Assembly: GCF_026262575.1 (NCBI RefSeq)
Contig: NZ_JAPKFL010000014.1
Coordinates: 99,170 to 163,169 of the forward strand
Origin: Streptomyces marinisediminis
Lineage (GTDB): Bacteria; Actinomycetota; Actinomycetes; Streptomycetales; Streptomycetaceae
Direction of reading: 5' to 3'
DNA length: 64,000 bases
Part shown: positions 1-10,118 of the stretch, piece after piece
How positions within the stretch are numbered: the first letter of the stretch is position 1
How the letters are laid out: each line of letters starts with the position of its first letter
Notes under the pieces: generated by a model
Told to the model about the DNA's origin: nothing
The model's database searches: none
Seen by the model: only the letters and a program-made list of their open reading frames with translations
Program-made: the position numbers and the translations under genes

Positions 1-37
1 GCCCCACACCCCGCGCGACCTGCCTAAACGCTCCCTG

Positions 38-51
38 CGCTCACAGCGAAC
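38..51 (-). promoter_or_regulatory. Candidate ClgR operator upstream of clpP1
   Basis: Read on the minus strand the site is GTTCGC-TGTGA-GCG. On the plus strand it fits the core CGCYNANRGCGWWS of the actinobacterial ClgR consensus as I remember it. It lies about 120 bp before the clpP1 start, where ClgR is known to activate clpP1P2 in Streptomyces and relatives. The outer W positions of the longer consensus are not matched. Binding is inferred. Confidence 0.5.
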
Positions 52-172
52 AGGTCTGGGACCGGGATGGCGGGGCAGGGCCCGCGCGTTAGGGTCCATG
101 TACGAACGCTAGCGACGGCCATGCAGAGCCCACACCGCGGCTCAGCCGTCAGGACACGAGCAGGGTGGACAC

Positions 173-793
173 GTGACGCTTCCGATGCCTTCCGCCGCCG
201 GCGAGCCCAACAACTTCGGTGGCGGCCTCGGCGACCAGGTCTACAACCGGCTGCTCAACGAGCGGATCATCTTCCTCGGCCAGCCGGTGGACGACGACAT
301 CGCCAACAAGATCACCGCACAGTTGCTGCTGCTCGCCGCGGACCCGGACAAGGACATCTACCTCTACATCAACAGCCCCGGCGGTTCGATCACGGCGGGC
401 ATGGCGATCTACGACACCATGCAGTACATCAAGAACGACGTGGTGACGATCGCGATGGGCCTGGCCGCCTCCATGGGGCAGTTCCTGCTGAGCGCCGGCA
501 CCCCGGGCAAGCGCTTCGCGCTCCCGAACGCCGAGATCCTGATCCACCAGCCCTCGGCCGGACTCGCCGGCTCGGCCTCGGACATCAAGATCCACGCCGA
601 GCAGCTCCTGCGCACCAAGAAGAAGATGGCCCAGCTCTCGGCCCAGCACACCGGGCAGACGGTCGAGCAGTGGAACCGGGACGCCGACCGGGACCGCTGG
701 TTCAGCGCCGAGGAGGCCCGGGACTACGGCCTGCTGGACGGCGTCATCGGCTCGGCGGCCGACATCCCCGGTGGCGGCGGCACGGGCGCCTGA
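173..793 (+). CDS. clpP1: ATP-dependent Clp protease proteolytic subunit ClpP1
   Basis: A 206-aa serine protease subunit of the cytoplasmic Clp machine, which degrades proteins unfolded by ClpX or ClpC. The catalytic triad is visible: Ser100 in GLAASMGQ, His125 in ILIHQP and Asp174 in the ADRDRWF segment, matching Ser/His/Asp of E. coli ClpP. The GTG start at 173 is preceded by an AGGGTGG Shine-Dalgarno-like stretch; an ATG at 185 is an alternative. clpP2 follows after 70 bp, so the two are probably co-transcribed, as is usual in actinobacteria, where the two ClpP types assemble together. A ClgR-like box lies upstream. Confidence 0.97.
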   Translation: MTLPMPSAAGEPNNFGGGLGDQVYNRLLNERIIFLGQPVDDDIANKITAQLLLLAADPDKDIYLYINSPGGSITAGMAIYDTMQYIKNDVVTIAMGLAASMGQFLLSAGTPGKRFALPNAEILIHQPSAGLAGSASDIKIHAEQLLRTKKKMAQLSAQHTGQTVEQWNRDADRDRWFSAEEARDYGLLDGVIGSAADIPGGGGTGA

Positions 794-863
794 GCCCCGC
801 ACAGCGCCCCCACGCAGCCCCGCAGCCAGCTCTCACAGGACACCAGGAACGGTGGTCACCCCA

Positions 864-1538
864 ATGAACAACTACCCCGGAAACGGCCTGTACGAGCGCT
901 CCGACGCGCGCTTCACCGGGCCGGCCCCCGAGGCCCGCTACGTCGTGCCGCGCTTCGTGGAGCGCACCTCGCAGGGCGTGCGTGAGTACGACCCGTACGC
1001 GAAGCTCTTCGAGGAGCGGGTGATCTTCCTCGGCGTGCAGATCGACGACGCCTCGGCCAACGACGTCATGGCGCAGCTCCTGTGCCTGGAGTCGATCGAC
1101 CCGGACCGCGACATCTCGATCTACATCAACTCCCCCGGCGGGTCCTTCACCGCCCTGACGGCCATCTACGACACGATGCAGTTCGTCAAGCCGGACGTGC
1201 AGACGGTGTGCATGGGCCAGGCGGCGTCCGCGGCGGCCGTGCTGCTGGCGGCCGGCACGCCCGGCAAGCGGATGGCGCTGCCCAACGCGCGCATCCTGAT
1301 CCACCAGCCCTACAGCGAGACCGGGCGCGGCCAGGTCTCGGACCTGGAGATCGCCGCGAACGAGATCCAGCGGATGCGCACGCAGCTCGAGGAGATGCTC
1401 TCCACGCACTCCACGAAGCCGATCGACCAGATCCGCGACGACATCGAGCGGGACAAGATCCTCACCGCGGAGGAGGCGCTGGCGTACGGTCTGGTCGACC
1501 AGATCGTGTCCACGCGCAAGGGCTCCGTCGCGGTCTGA
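864..1538 (+). CDS. clpP2: ATP-dependent Clp protease proteolytic subunit ClpP2
   Basis: A 224-aa second ClpP paralogue. Active-site residues are Ser122 (GQAASAAAV), His147 (ILIHQPY) and an Asp near 197 (DDIERDK). The open frame extends upstream to 771, but the ATG at 864 begins the conserved MNNYPGNG N-terminus and was chosen as start. It follows clpP1 directly and precedes clpX by 137 bp. It is expected to form a mixed ClpP1P2 tetradecamer that docks ClpX or ClpC. Nothing in the sequence suggests inactivation. Confidence 0.96.
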   Translation: MNNYPGNGLYERSDARFTGPAPEARYVVPRFVERTSQGVREYDPYAKLFEERVIFLGVQIDDASANDVMAQLLCLESIDPDRDISIYINSPGGSFTALTAIYDTMQFVKPDVQTVCMGQAASAAAVLLAAGTPGKRMALPNARILIHQPYSETGRGQVSDLEIAANEIQRMRTQLEEMLSTHSTKPIDQIRDDIERDKILTAEEALAYGLVDQIVSTRKGSVAV

Positions 1539-1675
1539 CCAACGGGCTCCGCGCCCCCCTCGCGTCGATTCCGGCCGAGGGGGGCCCACGCGAAGGTCTA
1601 GGCAAGGTACCTTCGGAGAGCAAGGACCAGGCACCGTCGGGGCCCCGGCGGTGACAGGCGAAGGGGAAGCACCTC

Positions 1676-2959
1676 GTGGCACGCATCGGTGATGGCGGCG
1701 ACCTGCTCAAGTGCTCGTTCTGCGGCAAGAGCCAGAAGCAGGTGAAGAAGCTCATCGCGGGCCCGGGGGTCTACATCTGCGACGAGTGCATCGACCTCTG
1801 CAACGAGATCATCGAGGAGGAGCTCGCCGAGTCCTCCGAGGTGCGTTGGGACGAACTGCCCAAGCCGCGCGAGATCTACGAGTTCCTCGAGGGCTACGTG
1901 GTCGGCCAGGAGGCCGCCAAGAAGGCGCTCTCGGTCGCCGTCTACAACCACTACAAGCGGGTGCAGGCCGGGGAGAACGGCGGCCAGGGCAAGGACGACG
2001 GCATCGAGCTGGCCAAGTCCAACATCCTGCTCCTCGGCCCGACCGGCTCCGGCAAGACGCTGCTGGCGCAGACCCTCGCCCGCATGCTCAACGTCCCCTT
2101 CGCCCTGGCCGACGCCACCGCGCTCACGGAGGCCGGGTACGTCGGCGAGGACGTGGAGAACATCCTGCTGAAGCTGATCCAGGCGGCCGACTACGACGTG
2201 CGCAAGGCCGAGACGGGCATCATCTACATCGACGAGATCGACAAGGTGGCGCGCAAGAGCGAGAACCCGTCGATCACGCGCGACGTCTCCGGCGAGGGCG
2301 TGCAGCAGGCGCTGCTGAAGATCCTGGAGGGCACCACGGCCTCCGTGCCGCCACAGGGCGGCCGCAAGCACCCGCACCAGGAGTTCATCCAGATCGACAC
2401 GACGAACGTGCTGTTCATCGTGGGCGGCGCGTTCGCCGGCCTGGAGAAGATCATCGAGTCCCGGGCGGGCGCGAAGGGCATCGGCTTCGGCGCGACGATC
2501 CGCTCCAAGCGCGAGCTGGACGCCGCCAACCACTTCGAGGAGGTCATGCCGGAGGACCTGGTGAAGTTCGGGATGATCCCGGAGTTCATCGGCCGTCTGC
2601 CGGTGATCACCTCGGTGCACAACCTCGACCGCGAGGCGCTGCTGAAGATCCTCGTGGAGCCGCGCAACGCGCTGATCAAGCAGTACCAGCGGCTGTTCGA
2701 ACTGGACGGCGTGGAGCTGGACTTCGACCGCCCGGCGCTGGAGGCCATCGCCGACCAGGCCATCCTGCGCGGCACCGGCGCGCGCGGCCTGCGCGCGATC
2801 ATGGAGGAGGTGCTGATGTCGGTGATGTACGAGGTCCCCTCCCGCAAGGACGTGGCCCGCGTCGTCATCACCGCCGACGTCGTGCACTCCAACGTCAACC
2901 CCACGCTGGTGCCGCGCTCGCGCGGCAACGAGGCCGGGCCGACGGAGAAGTCGGCGTAG
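1676..2959 (+). CDS. clpX: ATP-dependent Clp protease ATP-binding subunit ClpX
   Basis: A 427-aa AAA+ unfoldase. The N-terminal C4 zinc-binding domain shows Cys13/Cys16 and Cys35/Cys38; Walker A is GPTGSGKT (121-128) and Walker B is IYIDEID (183-189). The start is GTG at 1676, after an AAGGGGAAG Shine-Dalgarno-like stretch. It recognises tagged substrates and feeds them to ClpP1P2, encoded just upstream on the same strand. Length and motifs are those of full ClpX. Transcription probably ends at the strong hairpin 22 bp downstream. Confidence 0.98.
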   Translation: MARIGDGGDLLKCSFCGKSQKQVKKLIAGPGVYICDECIDLCNEIIEEELAESSEVRWDELPKPREIYEFLEGYVVGQEAAKKALSVAVYNHYKRVQAGENGGQGKDDGIELAKSNILLLGPTGSGKTLLAQTLARMLNVPFALADATALTEAGYVGEDVENILLKLIQAADYDVRKAETGIIYIDEIDKVARKSENPSITRDVSGEGVQQALLKILEGTTASVPPQGGRKHPHQEFIQIDTTNVLFIVGGAFAGLEKIIESRAGAKGIGFGATIRSKRELDAANHFEEVMPEDLVKFGMIPEFIGRLPVITSVHNLDREALLKILVEPRNALIKQYQRLFELDGVELDFDRPALEAIADQAILRGTGARGLRAIMEEVLMSVMYEVPSRKDVARVVITADVVHSNVNPTLVPRSRGNEAGPTEKSA

Positions 2960-2981
2960 GGCGCGCCCCGCGCCCGGCGCG

Positions 2982-3024
2982 ACGCCGGTGGGCCCGACGC
3001 GCGACGCGTCGGGCCCACCGGCGT
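2982..3024. terminator. Hairpin terminator after clpX
   Basis: A perfect 20-bp stem (2982-3001 with 3005-3024) closes on a 3-nt CGA loop. It sits between the convergent ends of clpX and the minus-strand gene ending at 3042, so it can serve both. It has no marked T-tract, as is common for actinobacterial hairpin terminators. Confidence 0.8.
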
Positions 3025-3041
3025 TCTGGTGGCGCCGCCCC

Positions 3042-3971
3042 TCACTCGGCGGGGACGCGGGCCTGCTCCCGGAAGTCGGCGGTGAGCTGGGCGCCGTCCT
3101 CCACGGTGGTCGACTCGCCGCTCATCGCCAGCGGCAGGAGCATCCCCATGGTGCTGTGATCGGCCCAGAAGCAGATGGGGGTCTCCATCTCCGGCTGCCC
3201 GGCGCCGCCGGTGAACTTCACGGCCTGGCACTGCATGACCGCGCCCTCGAAGCCCTCCGGGGAGACCGACTGCGGCTGGCCGACCAGTTCGCTGTCGTCG
3301 CTGTCCGCGTTCTTGTCGTGGTCGGCGCGCATCTGCGCGAAGAAGGCGTCGACGGCGCCCTCCGGGTCGTCCAGGTTCCCGTAGGCCCCGCCGAACCAGG
3401 CGACCTTCAGGCTCTCGAACGCGCCCGGGTCGGCCATGGCGTCGGGGTCGTCGGCGTCCAGGGTGCTGTAGGAGGCGTCGAGCCGCTCGGCGTTCTCCAT
3501 GCCGACGGCCTTCAGGGAGGCGTCGAAGTCCTCCTGCTCGGTGGGGCTGTCCGTGTTGCCCTCCTGGAGCATGAACTCGCCGACCTCCTGCGGGGCGACC
3601 AGCTTGTGCGGGCCGTCGTCGGCGATGTCGGAGCCGGACCCGCCCGAGAGCAGGACGACGCCGGCGATCACGGCGCCGACCACGGCGACGGCGCCGACCG
3701 ACAGGCCGATGACCTTCCCCTTGCCGCCCTTGCCGCCCTGGCCGGCCGGCGGCGGGGGCACGTAGCCGCCGGGCTGCTGCGGCGCGCCGTAGGGCGGCTG
3801 GCCGCCGGCCCCGCCCGGCTGGCCGGGGTAGCCGTACCCCGGCTGGCCCGGGGGCTGCTGCTGCGGGTGGCCGTAGCCGGGCTGCCCGGCGGGCGGCTGC
3901 GGCGCTCCGTAGGGCCCGGGCTGCGGGGGCTGCTGCCCGTAGGGGCCGGGCGGCGGCTGGTTCTGGCTCAT
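3042..3971 (-). CDS. Proline/glycine-rich single-pass membrane protein of unknown function
   Basis: A 309-aa protein with three parts. Residues 1-75 are a low-complexity Pro/Gly/Gln/Tyr segment (repeats such as [10 protein letters not shown]) that should be cytoplasmic. A transmembrane helix follows (about 88-108, [20 protein letters not shown]). The rest is an acidic extracellular domain of about 200 residues with a few Cys. The ATG start at 3971 has a GGGAGGGAC ribosome-binding site. This organisation is common in Streptomyces membrane proteins, but I do not recognise the extracellular domain and assign no function. It is divergent from valS. Confidence 0.75.
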   Translation of the reverse strand: MSQNQPPPGPYGQQPPQPGPYGAPQPPAGQPGYGHPQQQPPGQPGYGYPGQPGGAGGQPPYGAPQQPGGYVPPPPAGQGGKGGKGKVIGLSVGAVAVVGAVIAGVVLLSGGSGSDIADDGPHKLVAPQEVGEFMLQEGNTDSPTEQEDFDASLKAVGMENAERLDASYSTLDADDPDAMADPGAFESLKVAWFGGAYGNLDDPEGAVDAFFAQMRADHDKNADSDDSELVGQPQSVSPEGFEGAVMQCQAVKFTGGAGQPEMETPICFWADHSTMGMLLPLAMSGESTTVEDGAQLTADFREQARVPAE

Positions 3972-4108
3972 GGTCGTCCCTCCCTGAAGCATGCGCGGCG
4001 CATGCGCTGACGCGGTCCGTACATCCTGTCGGACGGTCACCGTGAGCGCCGCACCCGGCCCCCAAACCGGTTCGAGACCACGACGGGGGCCGCCGTACAC
4101 TGACCCGC

Positions 4109-6739
4109 GTGACCGACACTCAGCACGGCCCCCGGGGCCCGCACAGCGCACCTGCCGACCTGCCGACCCAGTACGCGCCGGCCGAGGTAGAGGGACCGCT
4201 GTACGAGCGCTGGGTGGAGCGCGGTTACTTCGAGGCGGACGCCGAGAGCGCCAAGCCGCCGTACGCGATCGTCATCCCGCCGCCGAACGTCACCGGGAGC
4301 CTGCACCTTGGCCACGCGTTCGAGCACACGCTGATCGACGCGCTCACCCGGCGCAAGCGCATGCAGGGCTACGAGGCCCTGTGGCAGCCGGGCATGGACC
4401 ACGCGGGCATCGCCACGCAGAACGTGGTCGAGCGCGAGCTGGCCAAGGAGGGCACGTCGCGGCACGACCTGGGGCGCGAGGCGTTCACCGAGCGCGTGTG
4501 GCGGTGGAAGGCGGAGTCCGGCGGCCAGATCTCCGGGCAGATGCGCCGGCTGGGCGACGGCGTCGCCTGGTCGCGCGAGCGGTTCACCATGGACGAGGGC
4601 CTGTCCCGGGCCGTCCAGACCATCTTCAAGCGGCTCTACGACGACGGTCTGATCTACCGCGCCGAGCGCATCATCAACTGGTGCCCGCGCTGCCTGACGG
4701 CGCTCTCGGACATCGAGGTGGAGTACGCCGAGCAGGACGGCGAGCTGGTCTCGGTGCGCTACGGCGAGGGCGAGGACAGCCTCGTCGTCGCCACGACGCG
4801 CGCCGAGACGATGCTCGGCGACACGGCCGTCGCCGTCCACCCCGACGACGAGCGCTACCGGCACCTGGTGGGGCGGACGGTCAAGCTGCCGCTGACGGAC
4901 CGCGCCATCCCCGTCGTCGCCGACGAGCACGTGGACCCGGAGTTCGGCACCGGCGCCGTGAAGGTGACGCCGGCGCACGACCCCAACGACTTCGAGATCG
5001 GCCGGCGGCACGGCCTGCCGGCGCTGGCGGTGATGGACGAGCACGCGGTCATCACCGCGCACGGCCCGTTCCAGGGGCTGGACCGGCTGGAGGCGCGCTC
5101 GGCCGTCGTGGGGGCGCTGCGCGCCGAGGGCCGGATCGTCGCGGAGAAGCGTCCGTACCCGCACTCGGTGGGCCACTGCTCGCGGTGCAAGACGACGATC
5201 GAGCCGCGGCTGTCCCTCCAGTGGTGGGTCAAGGTCGGCCCGCTGGCGCAAGCGGCCGGGGACGCCGTGCGCGACGGCGAGGTGACCATCCACCCCAAGG
5301 AGATGGAGACCCGGTACTTCGGCTGGGTCGACAACCTGCACGACTGGTGCATCTCGCGGCAGTTGTGGTGGGGCCACCGCATCCCGGTGTGGTATGGGCC
5401 GGACGGCGAGACGGTGTGCGTCGGGCCCGACGAGGAGCCGCCGTCCGGCGAGGGCTGGCACCAGGAGACCGACGTCCTGGACACCTGGTTCTCCTCGGGC
5501 CTGTGGCCGTTCTCCACGCTGGGGTGGCCGGAGCGCACCGAGAGCCTGGAGAAGTTCTACCCGAACGCCGTGCTGGTCACCGGGTACGACATCCTCTTCT
5601 TCTGGGTCGCCCGGATGATGATGTTCGGCCTGTACGCGATGGACGGCACGCCGCCGTTCCGCACCATCGCGCTGCACGGCATGGTGCGCGACCAGTTCGG
5701 CAAGAAGATGTCGAAGTCCTTCGGCAACGCCGTCAACCCGCTGGACTGGATGGACGCCTACGGGTCGGACGCGCTGCGCTTCACCCTCGCGCGCGGCGCC
5801 AACCCCGGGGTGGACGTGCCGATCGGCGAGGACTGGGTGCAGGCCTCGCGCAACTTCTGCAACAAGGTCTGGAACGCGACCCGCTTCGCGCTGATGAACG
5901 GCGCGACCGTCCAGGGGCCGCTGCCGGACCCGGCGGAGATGTCGGCGGCCGACCGGTGGATCCTGTCCCGGTTGAACACCGTCGTCGCCCAGACCGACGC
6001 GCTCTACGACGACTACCAGTTCGCCAAGGTCTCCGACACCCTGTACCACTTCGCGTGGGACGAGGTGTTCGACTGGTACGTCGAGCTGTCCAAGACGACG
6101 TTCGCGGCCGGGGGCCGGGCGGCCGAGGTGTCGGGGCGCGTCCTGGGCGAAGTGCTCGACGTGGTGCTGCGCCTGCTGCACCCGGTCGTCCCCTTCGTCA
6201 CCGACACGCTGTGGACGACGCTGACCGGCGGCGAGTCGCTGGTGATCGCCTCCTGGCCGGCCGACAGCGGCTTCCGGGACGCGGCCGCCGAGCGGGAGAT
6301 CGGCACGCTCCAGGAGGCGGTCACCGAGGTGCGCCGGTTCCGTGCCGACCAGGGGCTGCAGCCGGGGCAGCGCGTCCCCGCGCACCTGGAGCTCGCCGGC
6401 ACGCCGCTGGCGGCGCACGAGGAGGCCATCCGCGCCCTGCTGCGCCTGGAGCCCGCCGGGGCGGAGTTCTCGGCCACCGCCTCGCTGCCGGTGGCCGGGG
6501 CGAAGGTGGCGCTGGACCTCTCCGGCGCGATCGACTTCGCGGCCGAGCACCGGCGGCTGACCAAGGACCTCCAGGCGGCCCGCAAGGAGCTGACCCAGAC
6601 CACGGCGAAGCTGGGCAACGAGGCGTTTCTCGCCAAGGCACCCGACCACGTGGTGGAGAAGATCCGCGCCCGGCGGGCCACGGCCGAGGCGGACATCGCC
6701 CGCATCGAGGCCCAGTTGGAGAACCTGCCGCGGGGCTGA
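4109..6739 (+). CDS. valS: Valine--tRNA ligase
   Basis: An 876-aa class Ia aminoacyl-tRNA synthetase that charges tRNA-Val. The HIGH-type signature is HLGH (66-69, after PNVTGSL) and the KMSKS loop is at 533-537. An editing (CP1) domain lies between them, the anticodon-binding domain follows, and the C-terminal coiled arm (about 810-876) ends in repeated charged residues, as in ValRS. The GTG start at 4109 gives [10 protein letters not shown]. Full length, no defects seen. A 22-bp hairpin directly after the stop is its likely terminator. Confidence 0.97.
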   Translation: MTDTQHGPRGPHSAPADLPTQYAPAEVEGPLYERWVERGYFEADAESAKPPYAIVIPPPNVTGSLHLGHAFEHTLIDALTRRKRMQGYEALWQPGMDHAGIATQNVVERELAKEGTSRHDLGREAFTERVWRWKAESGGQISGQMRRLGDGVAWSRERFTMDEGLSRAVQTIFKRLYDDGLIYRAERIINWCPRCLTALSDIEVEYAEQDGELVSVRYGEGEDSLVVATTRAETMLGDTAVAVHPDDERYRHLVGRTVKLPLTDRAIPVVADEHVDPEFGTGAVKVTPAHDPNDFEIGRRHGLPALAVMDEHAVITAHGPFQGLDRLEARSAVVGALRAEGRIVAEKRPYPHSVGHCSRCKTTIEPRLSLQWWVKVGPLAQAAGDAVRDGEVTIHPKEMETRYFGWVDNLHDWCISRQLWWGHRIPVWYGPDGETVCVGPDEEPPSGEGWHQETDVLDTWFSSGLWPFSTLGWPERTESLEKFYPNAVLVTGYDILFFWVARMMMFGLYAMDGTPPFRTIALHGMVRDQFGKKMSKSFGNAVNPLDWMDAYGSDALRFTLARGANPGVDVPIGEDWVQASRNFCNKVWNATRFALMNGATVQGPLPDPAEMSAADRWILSRLNTVVAQTDALYDDYQFAKVSDTLYHFAWDEVFDWYVELSKTTFAAGGRAAEVSGRVLGEVLDVVLRLLHPVVPFVTDTLWTTLTGGESLVIASWPADSGFRDAAAEREIGTLQEAVTEVRRFRADQGLQPGQRVPAHLELAGTPLAAHEEAIRALLRLEPAGAEFSATASLPVAGAKVALDLSGAIDFAAEHRRLTKDLQAARKELTQTTAKLGNEAFLAKAPDHVVEKIRARRATAEADIARIEAQLENLPRG

Positions 6740-6741
6740 CC

Positions 6742-6792
6742 CGCACGCGAAGGGGCCCGTGCCGGTCGTCGGCACGGGCCCCTTCGCGTGCG
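6742..6792. terminator. Hairpin terminator after valS
   Basis: A perfect 22-bp stem (6742-6763 with 6771-6792) with a 7-nt loop starts 3 nt after the valS stop. It lies between convergent valS and bioY and may act in both directions. Confidence 0.85.
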
Positions 6793-6825
6793 CGCGGGTG
6801 CGCGCGCGTGCGCGCGTGCGCGCGG
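6785..6825. repeat. Alternating purine-pyrimidine (CG/TG) tract
   Basis: About 40 bp of almost uninterrupted GC/GT alternation (blocks such as GCGCGCGCGTGCGCGCGT) between the valS terminator and the 3' end of bioY. Such tracts favour Z-DNA under negative supercoiling. No coding role. Confidence 0.6.
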
Positions 6826-6838
6826 GTGCCGTGCGGCG

Positions 6839-7438
6839 TCAGCCGCGGCGGCCCACCAGGCGCCAGGCGGTGGGCAGCGCGGCCATGGCCAGCGCGACCT
6901 TGAGCGCGTCGCCCAGCAGGAAGGGCACCAGGCCGTCGAACACCGCGGTGGTGAGGCTCGTGCCGGTGGCCAGGGCCAGGTAGGGCACGCCGACGGCGTA
7001 GATGATCGCGGTGCCCACGGCCATGGTGCCGACGGTCCGCAGGACGCCGCGGTCGCCGCCGCGGCGGGCGAGGGCGCCGACCACCACGGCGGCCAGCAGC
7101 ATCCCCAGGACGTAGCCGAAGGACGGCAGGCCCGCCCCGTGCTCCCCCTGGGCGAACCAGGGCACACCGGCGACGCCGGCCACGGTGTACAGGCCGAGGG
7201 AGAGCAGCGCGCGCCGGGCGCCCAGGCCCGCGCCGACGAGCAGGGCGGCGAAGGTCTGCCCGGTGACGGGCACCGGCGAGCCGGGCACCGGCACGGCGAG
7301 CTGGGCGGCGATCCCGGTCAGCGCGGCGCCCCCGAGCACCAGGGCCGCGTCGCGGACCCGGGCACGGGCGGCGGTGGCGGCGGGCAGCGCGTCGGCGAGG
7401 ACGGCGCCCGGGCGGAGGCTGGCTGCGGCGGTGCTCAT
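6839..7438 (-). CDS. bioY: Biotin transporter BioY (ECF S-component)
   Basis: A 199-aa integral membrane protein with about six hydrophobic segments and the BioY hallmark region PVPGSPVPVTGQTFAALLVG in the N-terminal third, followed by GLYTVAGVAGVPWFA. It is the substrate-binding component of a biotin ECF transporter; no EcfA/EcfT genes are adjacent, so it would work alone or with a shared module. The open frame extends upstream but is read-through of intergenic sequence. The ATG at 7438 (MSTAAASLRP) fits family length. A 10-bp palindrome lies 31 bp upstream. Confidence 0.92.
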   Translation of the reverse strand: MSTAAASLRPGAVLADALPAATAARARVRDAALVLGGAALTGIAAQLAVPVPGSPVPVTGQTFAALLVGAGLGARRALLSLGLYTVAGVAGVPWFAQGEHGAGLPSFGYVLGMLLAAVVVGALARRGGDRGVLRTVGTMAVGTAIIYAVGVPYLALATGTSLTTAVFDGLVPFLLGDALKVALAMAALPTAWRLVGRRG

Positions 7439-7468
7439 CGATAACTCCGGTCGGGTGACGGCGGGGGA

Positions 7469-7478
7469 CAACGCGTTG
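7469..7478. promoter_or_regulatory. 10-bp palindrome upstream of bioY
   Basis: CAACGCGTTG is a perfect palindrome, 12 of 14 if extended, 31 bp before the bioY start. It could be an operator for a biotin regulator, but I cannot match it confidently to a known BioQ or BirA site. Confidence 0.25.
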
Positions 7479-7724
7479 ACGCTATCCGACGGCGGGCGGG
7501 TGTATGCCGTGACGTTGGCGACAACGGTCCGCCGGGTGAGTCGTCCGGTTCGGCCAGGGGTCGGCCAGGAGTCGGCGGTGTCGACCGGTGTCCGCATAGT
7601 GCGACAGTGATCTGCGCCATTGAAGCACGGTGAGTCGTGCCTCACACTGGCCGTCAGCCGGCCGGAACGGGATCGTCGTCCACCGTTCACCGTGCTTCCC
7701 CCCTCCTTCTTCCCTGGGACTGCC

Positions 7725-9143
7725 ATGGCTTCCTCCCCGACCACCGAGGCGTCCGCCGCCACGCCGTCCGACGCCGGCGGGAGCGGTCCGGACACGCCCG
7801 GCGCCCTCTCCCACGGCCTCAAGCAGCGCCACCTGTCGATGATCGCCCTGGGCGGGGTGATCGGCGCCGGGCTGTTCGTGGGCTCCGGCGCGGGCATCGC
7901 CGCCGCCGGGCCGGCCATCGTCGTCGCCTTCGCCGCCTCCGGCCTGCTGGTCATGCTGGTGATGCGCATGCTGGGCGAGATGTCGGCGGCGTACCCGTCC
8001 TCCGGCTCGTTCTCGGTGCACGCCGAGCGCGCCATCGGACCGTGGGCCGGTTTCACGGCCGGCTGGATCTTCTGGACGCTGCTGTGCGTCGCCGTCGCGG
8101 CCGAGGCCATCGGGGCCGCGGAGATCATGACGGGCTGGTTGCCGGGCACCGAGCCGTGGATGTGGGTGGCGCTGTTCATGGCCGTCTTCTGCGGCACGAA
8201 CCTCGCCTCGGTGCGCAACTTCGGCGAGTACGAGTTCTGGTTCGCCGCGCTGAAGGTCTTCGCGATCGTGGCGTTCCTGCTGCTGGGCGTGGCGGCGATC
8301 GCCGGGGTGCTGCCCGGCACGGACGCCCCGGGCACGGCGAACCTCACCGGCAACGGCGGCTTCCTGCCGACCGGTGCCGAGGGCCTGGTCGTCGGCCTGC
8401 TGGCGTCGGTGTTCGCCTACGGCGGGCTGGAGACGGTGACGATCGCGGCGGCCGAGTCCAAGGACCCGGTGCGCGGGGTGGCCAAGGCCGTGCGCACCGC
8501 GATGTGGCGCATCGCGGTGTTCTACGTCGGCTCGATGGCCGTCATCGTCACGCTGATCCCGTGGGACGACGCCTCCGTGCTGAGCGGCCCGTACGCGGCC
8601 GTGCTGGACCACATCGGCGTGCCCGCGGCGGCGCAGGTCATGAACGTCGTGGTGCTGGTCGCCCTGCTGTCGGCGATGAACGCCAACATCTACGGTGCCT
8701 CGCGCATGGCGTACTCGCTGGTACGCCGCGGTGAGGGCCCGGCGGCGCTGGGCAAGGTCTCCGGCGGGGTGCCGCGGCGCGCGGTGGTGGCCTCGTCGGC
8801 GTTCGGCTTCGTCGCGGTGATCCTGAGCCTGGTGTGGCCGGACACGGTGTTCTTCTGGCTGCTGAACACCGTCGGCGCGGCCGTGCTGGTGGTGTGGGGC
8901 TTCATCGCCGCCTCGCAACTGCGCAGCCGCCGCGCGCTGGAGCGCGAGGCCCCGGAGAAGCTGGTGGTGCGCATGTGGGGCTTCCCCGTGCTGACCTGGC
9001 TGGCGATCGCCGGGATCGGCGTCATCTTCGTCCTCATGCTGCGCGACGGCTCGACGCGCCAGCAGCTCTTCGCCACCGGCGGGCTGACGCTGGCCCTGGC
9101 CGTGGTGGGCGTGGTGCGTCAGCGTCTGGCCGCCCGGCGCTGA
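7725..9143 (+). CDS. Amino acid permease, APC superfamily (AAT/GABA-permease-like)
   Basis: A 472-aa cytoplasmic-membrane transporter with about 12 hydrophobic helices. The first carries the APC substrate signature GGVIGAGLFVGSG, preceded by HGLKQRHLSMIAL, as in GabP, AnsP and other H+-coupled amino-acid permeases. ATG 7725 (MASSPTTEAS) was chosen; the frame is open to 7620 but the extra residues are not permease-like. The substrate cannot be read from sequence. It is divergent from bioY and followed by sodF. Confidence 0.9.
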   Translation: MASSPTTEASAATPSDAGGSGPDTPGALSHGLKQRHLSMIALGGVIGAGLFVGSGAGIAAAGPAIVVAFAASGLLVMLVMRMLGEMSAAYPSSGSFSVHAERAIGPWAGFTAGWIFWTLLCVAVAAEAIGAAEIMTGWLPGTEPWMWVALFMAVFCGTNLASVRNFGEYEFWFAALKVFAIVAFLLLGVAAIAGVLPGTDAPGTANLTGNGGFLPTGAEGLVVGLLASVFAYGGLETVTIAAAESKDPVRGVAKAVRTAMWRIAVFYVGSMAVIVTLIPWDDASVLSGPYAAVLDHIGVPAAAQVMNVVVLVALLSAMNANIYGASRMAYSLVRRGEGPAALGKVSGGVPRRAVVASSAFGFVAVILSLVWPDTVFFWLLNTVGAAVLVVWGFIAASQLRSRRALEREAPEKLVVRMWGFPVLTWLAIAGIGVIFVLMLRDGSTRQQLFATGGLTLALAVVGVVRQRLAARR

Positions 9144-9237
9144 CGCCCGGCCGGCCGGCGCTCACCGCCCGCGGGGCGGCTCCCCACCCGGGGGGCCGCC
9201 CCGTTTCGCGTGTCCCGGCCGAGGGCGCGGGATCTTG

Positions 9238-9271
9238 TTGCTGGTAACTTCTTCTTGCAATACATTTGCAA
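9238..9271 (+). promoter_or_regulatory. sodF promoter with overlapping Nur box
   Basis: A perfect TTGCAA-N5-TTGCAA motif (9255-9271, N5 = TACAT) matches the Streptomyces Nur box consensus tTGCaa-N5-ttGCAA. It overlaps a plausible promoter: -35 TTGCTG (9238-9243), 17-bp spacing, -10 TACATT (9261-9266). In Streptomyces, nickel-bound Nur represses the iron SOD gene so that the nickel SOD is used instead. The position over the -10 element fits repression. Confidence 0.8.
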
Positions 9272-9295
9272 CAACGGCCAGAGGGGAACAAGCGC

Positions 9296-9940
9296 ATGTC
9301 CACGCTCTACACGCTGCCGGAGCTCCCGTACGACTACGCGGCGCTGGAACCCGTCATCAGCGGCGAGATCATCGAGCTGCACCACGACAAGCACCACGCC
9401 GCGTACGTGAAGGGGGCCAACGACACCCTGGAGCAGCTCGCGGAGGCGCGCGACAAGGAGCAGTGGGGCGGCATCAACGGCCTGGAGAAGAGCCTCGCGT
9501 TCCACCTCTCCGGCCACATCCTGCACTCCATCTACTGGCAGAACATGACCGGTGACGGCGGCGGCGAGCCGCTGGAGAAGGACGGCACCGGCGAGCTGGC
9601 CGACGCCATCGCGGAGTCCTTCGGCTCCTTCGCCCGCTTCAAGACGCAGCTCTCGAAGGCGGCCGCCACGACCCAGGGCTCCGGCTGGGGCGTGCTGGCC
9701 TACGAGCCGGTCACCGGGCGGCTCATCGTGGAGCAGGTGTACGACCACCAGGGCAACGTGGGCCAGGGGTCGGTGCCCATCCTGGTCTTCGACGCCTGGG
9801 AGCACGCGTTCTACCTGCAGTACCGCAACCAGAAGGTCGACTTCGTCGAGGCCATGTGGCGCGTCGTCAACTGGCAGGACGTCGCGGCCCGCTACACGGC
9901 CGCCAAGGAGCGGGCGAACAACCTGCTGCTCGCTCCCTGA
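9296..9940 (+). CDS. sodF: Superoxide dismutase, Fe/Mn family (SodF type)
   Basis: A 214-aa cytoplasmic superoxide dismutase. The metal ligands are readable: His29 (IIELHH), His76 (LHSIYW), Asp165 and His169 ([12 protein letters not shown]). The start is ATG 9296, 12 nt after a GAGGGGAA stretch. In Streptomyces this family member is the iron(-zinc) enzyme, reciprocally regulated with the nickel SOD. The Nur box in the promoter supports that assignment; the metal itself cannot be told from sequence alone. A 16-bp hairpin follows at 10000. Confidence 0.95.
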   Translation: MSTLYTLPELPYDYAALEPVISGEIIELHHDKHHAAYVKGANDTLEQLAEARDKEQWGGINGLEKSLAFHLSGHILHSIYWQNMTGDGGGEPLEKDGTGELADAIAESFGSFARFKTQLSKAAATTQGSGWGVLAYEPVTGRLIVEQVYDHQGNVGQGSVPILVFDAWEHAFYLQYRNQKVDFVEAMWRVVNWQDVAARYTAAKERANNLLLAP

Positions 9941-9999
9941 GCGCGCCCGAGTCCCCTGCCTCGTGATCGTCTTCTCACCCGTCACAGGCAGGCGGCACA

Positions 10000-10038
10000 G
10001 AGGCCCCGCCGCGAGGACGTGACTCGCGGCGGGGCCTC
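10000..10038. terminator. Hairpin terminator between sodF and a convergent gene
   Basis: A perfect 16-bp stem (10000-10015 with 10023-10038) and 7-nt loop in the convergent gap between sodF and the minus-strand gene ending at 10119. Confidence 0.8.
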
Positions 10039-10118
10039 CGGTCTCTCCGCGCGGTGCCTCGGCGCCGTCCCTCCGCGCGGACGCCCGCCGTCCGCGGGGC
10101 GGCGGGGCGGTGCCCTCT

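Noticed and set aside
4037..6775. 912-aa antisense ORF over valS, and similar long antisense frames over pepN, ettA and dynB
   Set aside because: High third-position GC creates long open frames opposite real genes. These products are Arg/Gly/Ala/Val-rich, lack domains, and overlap genes with clear motifs.
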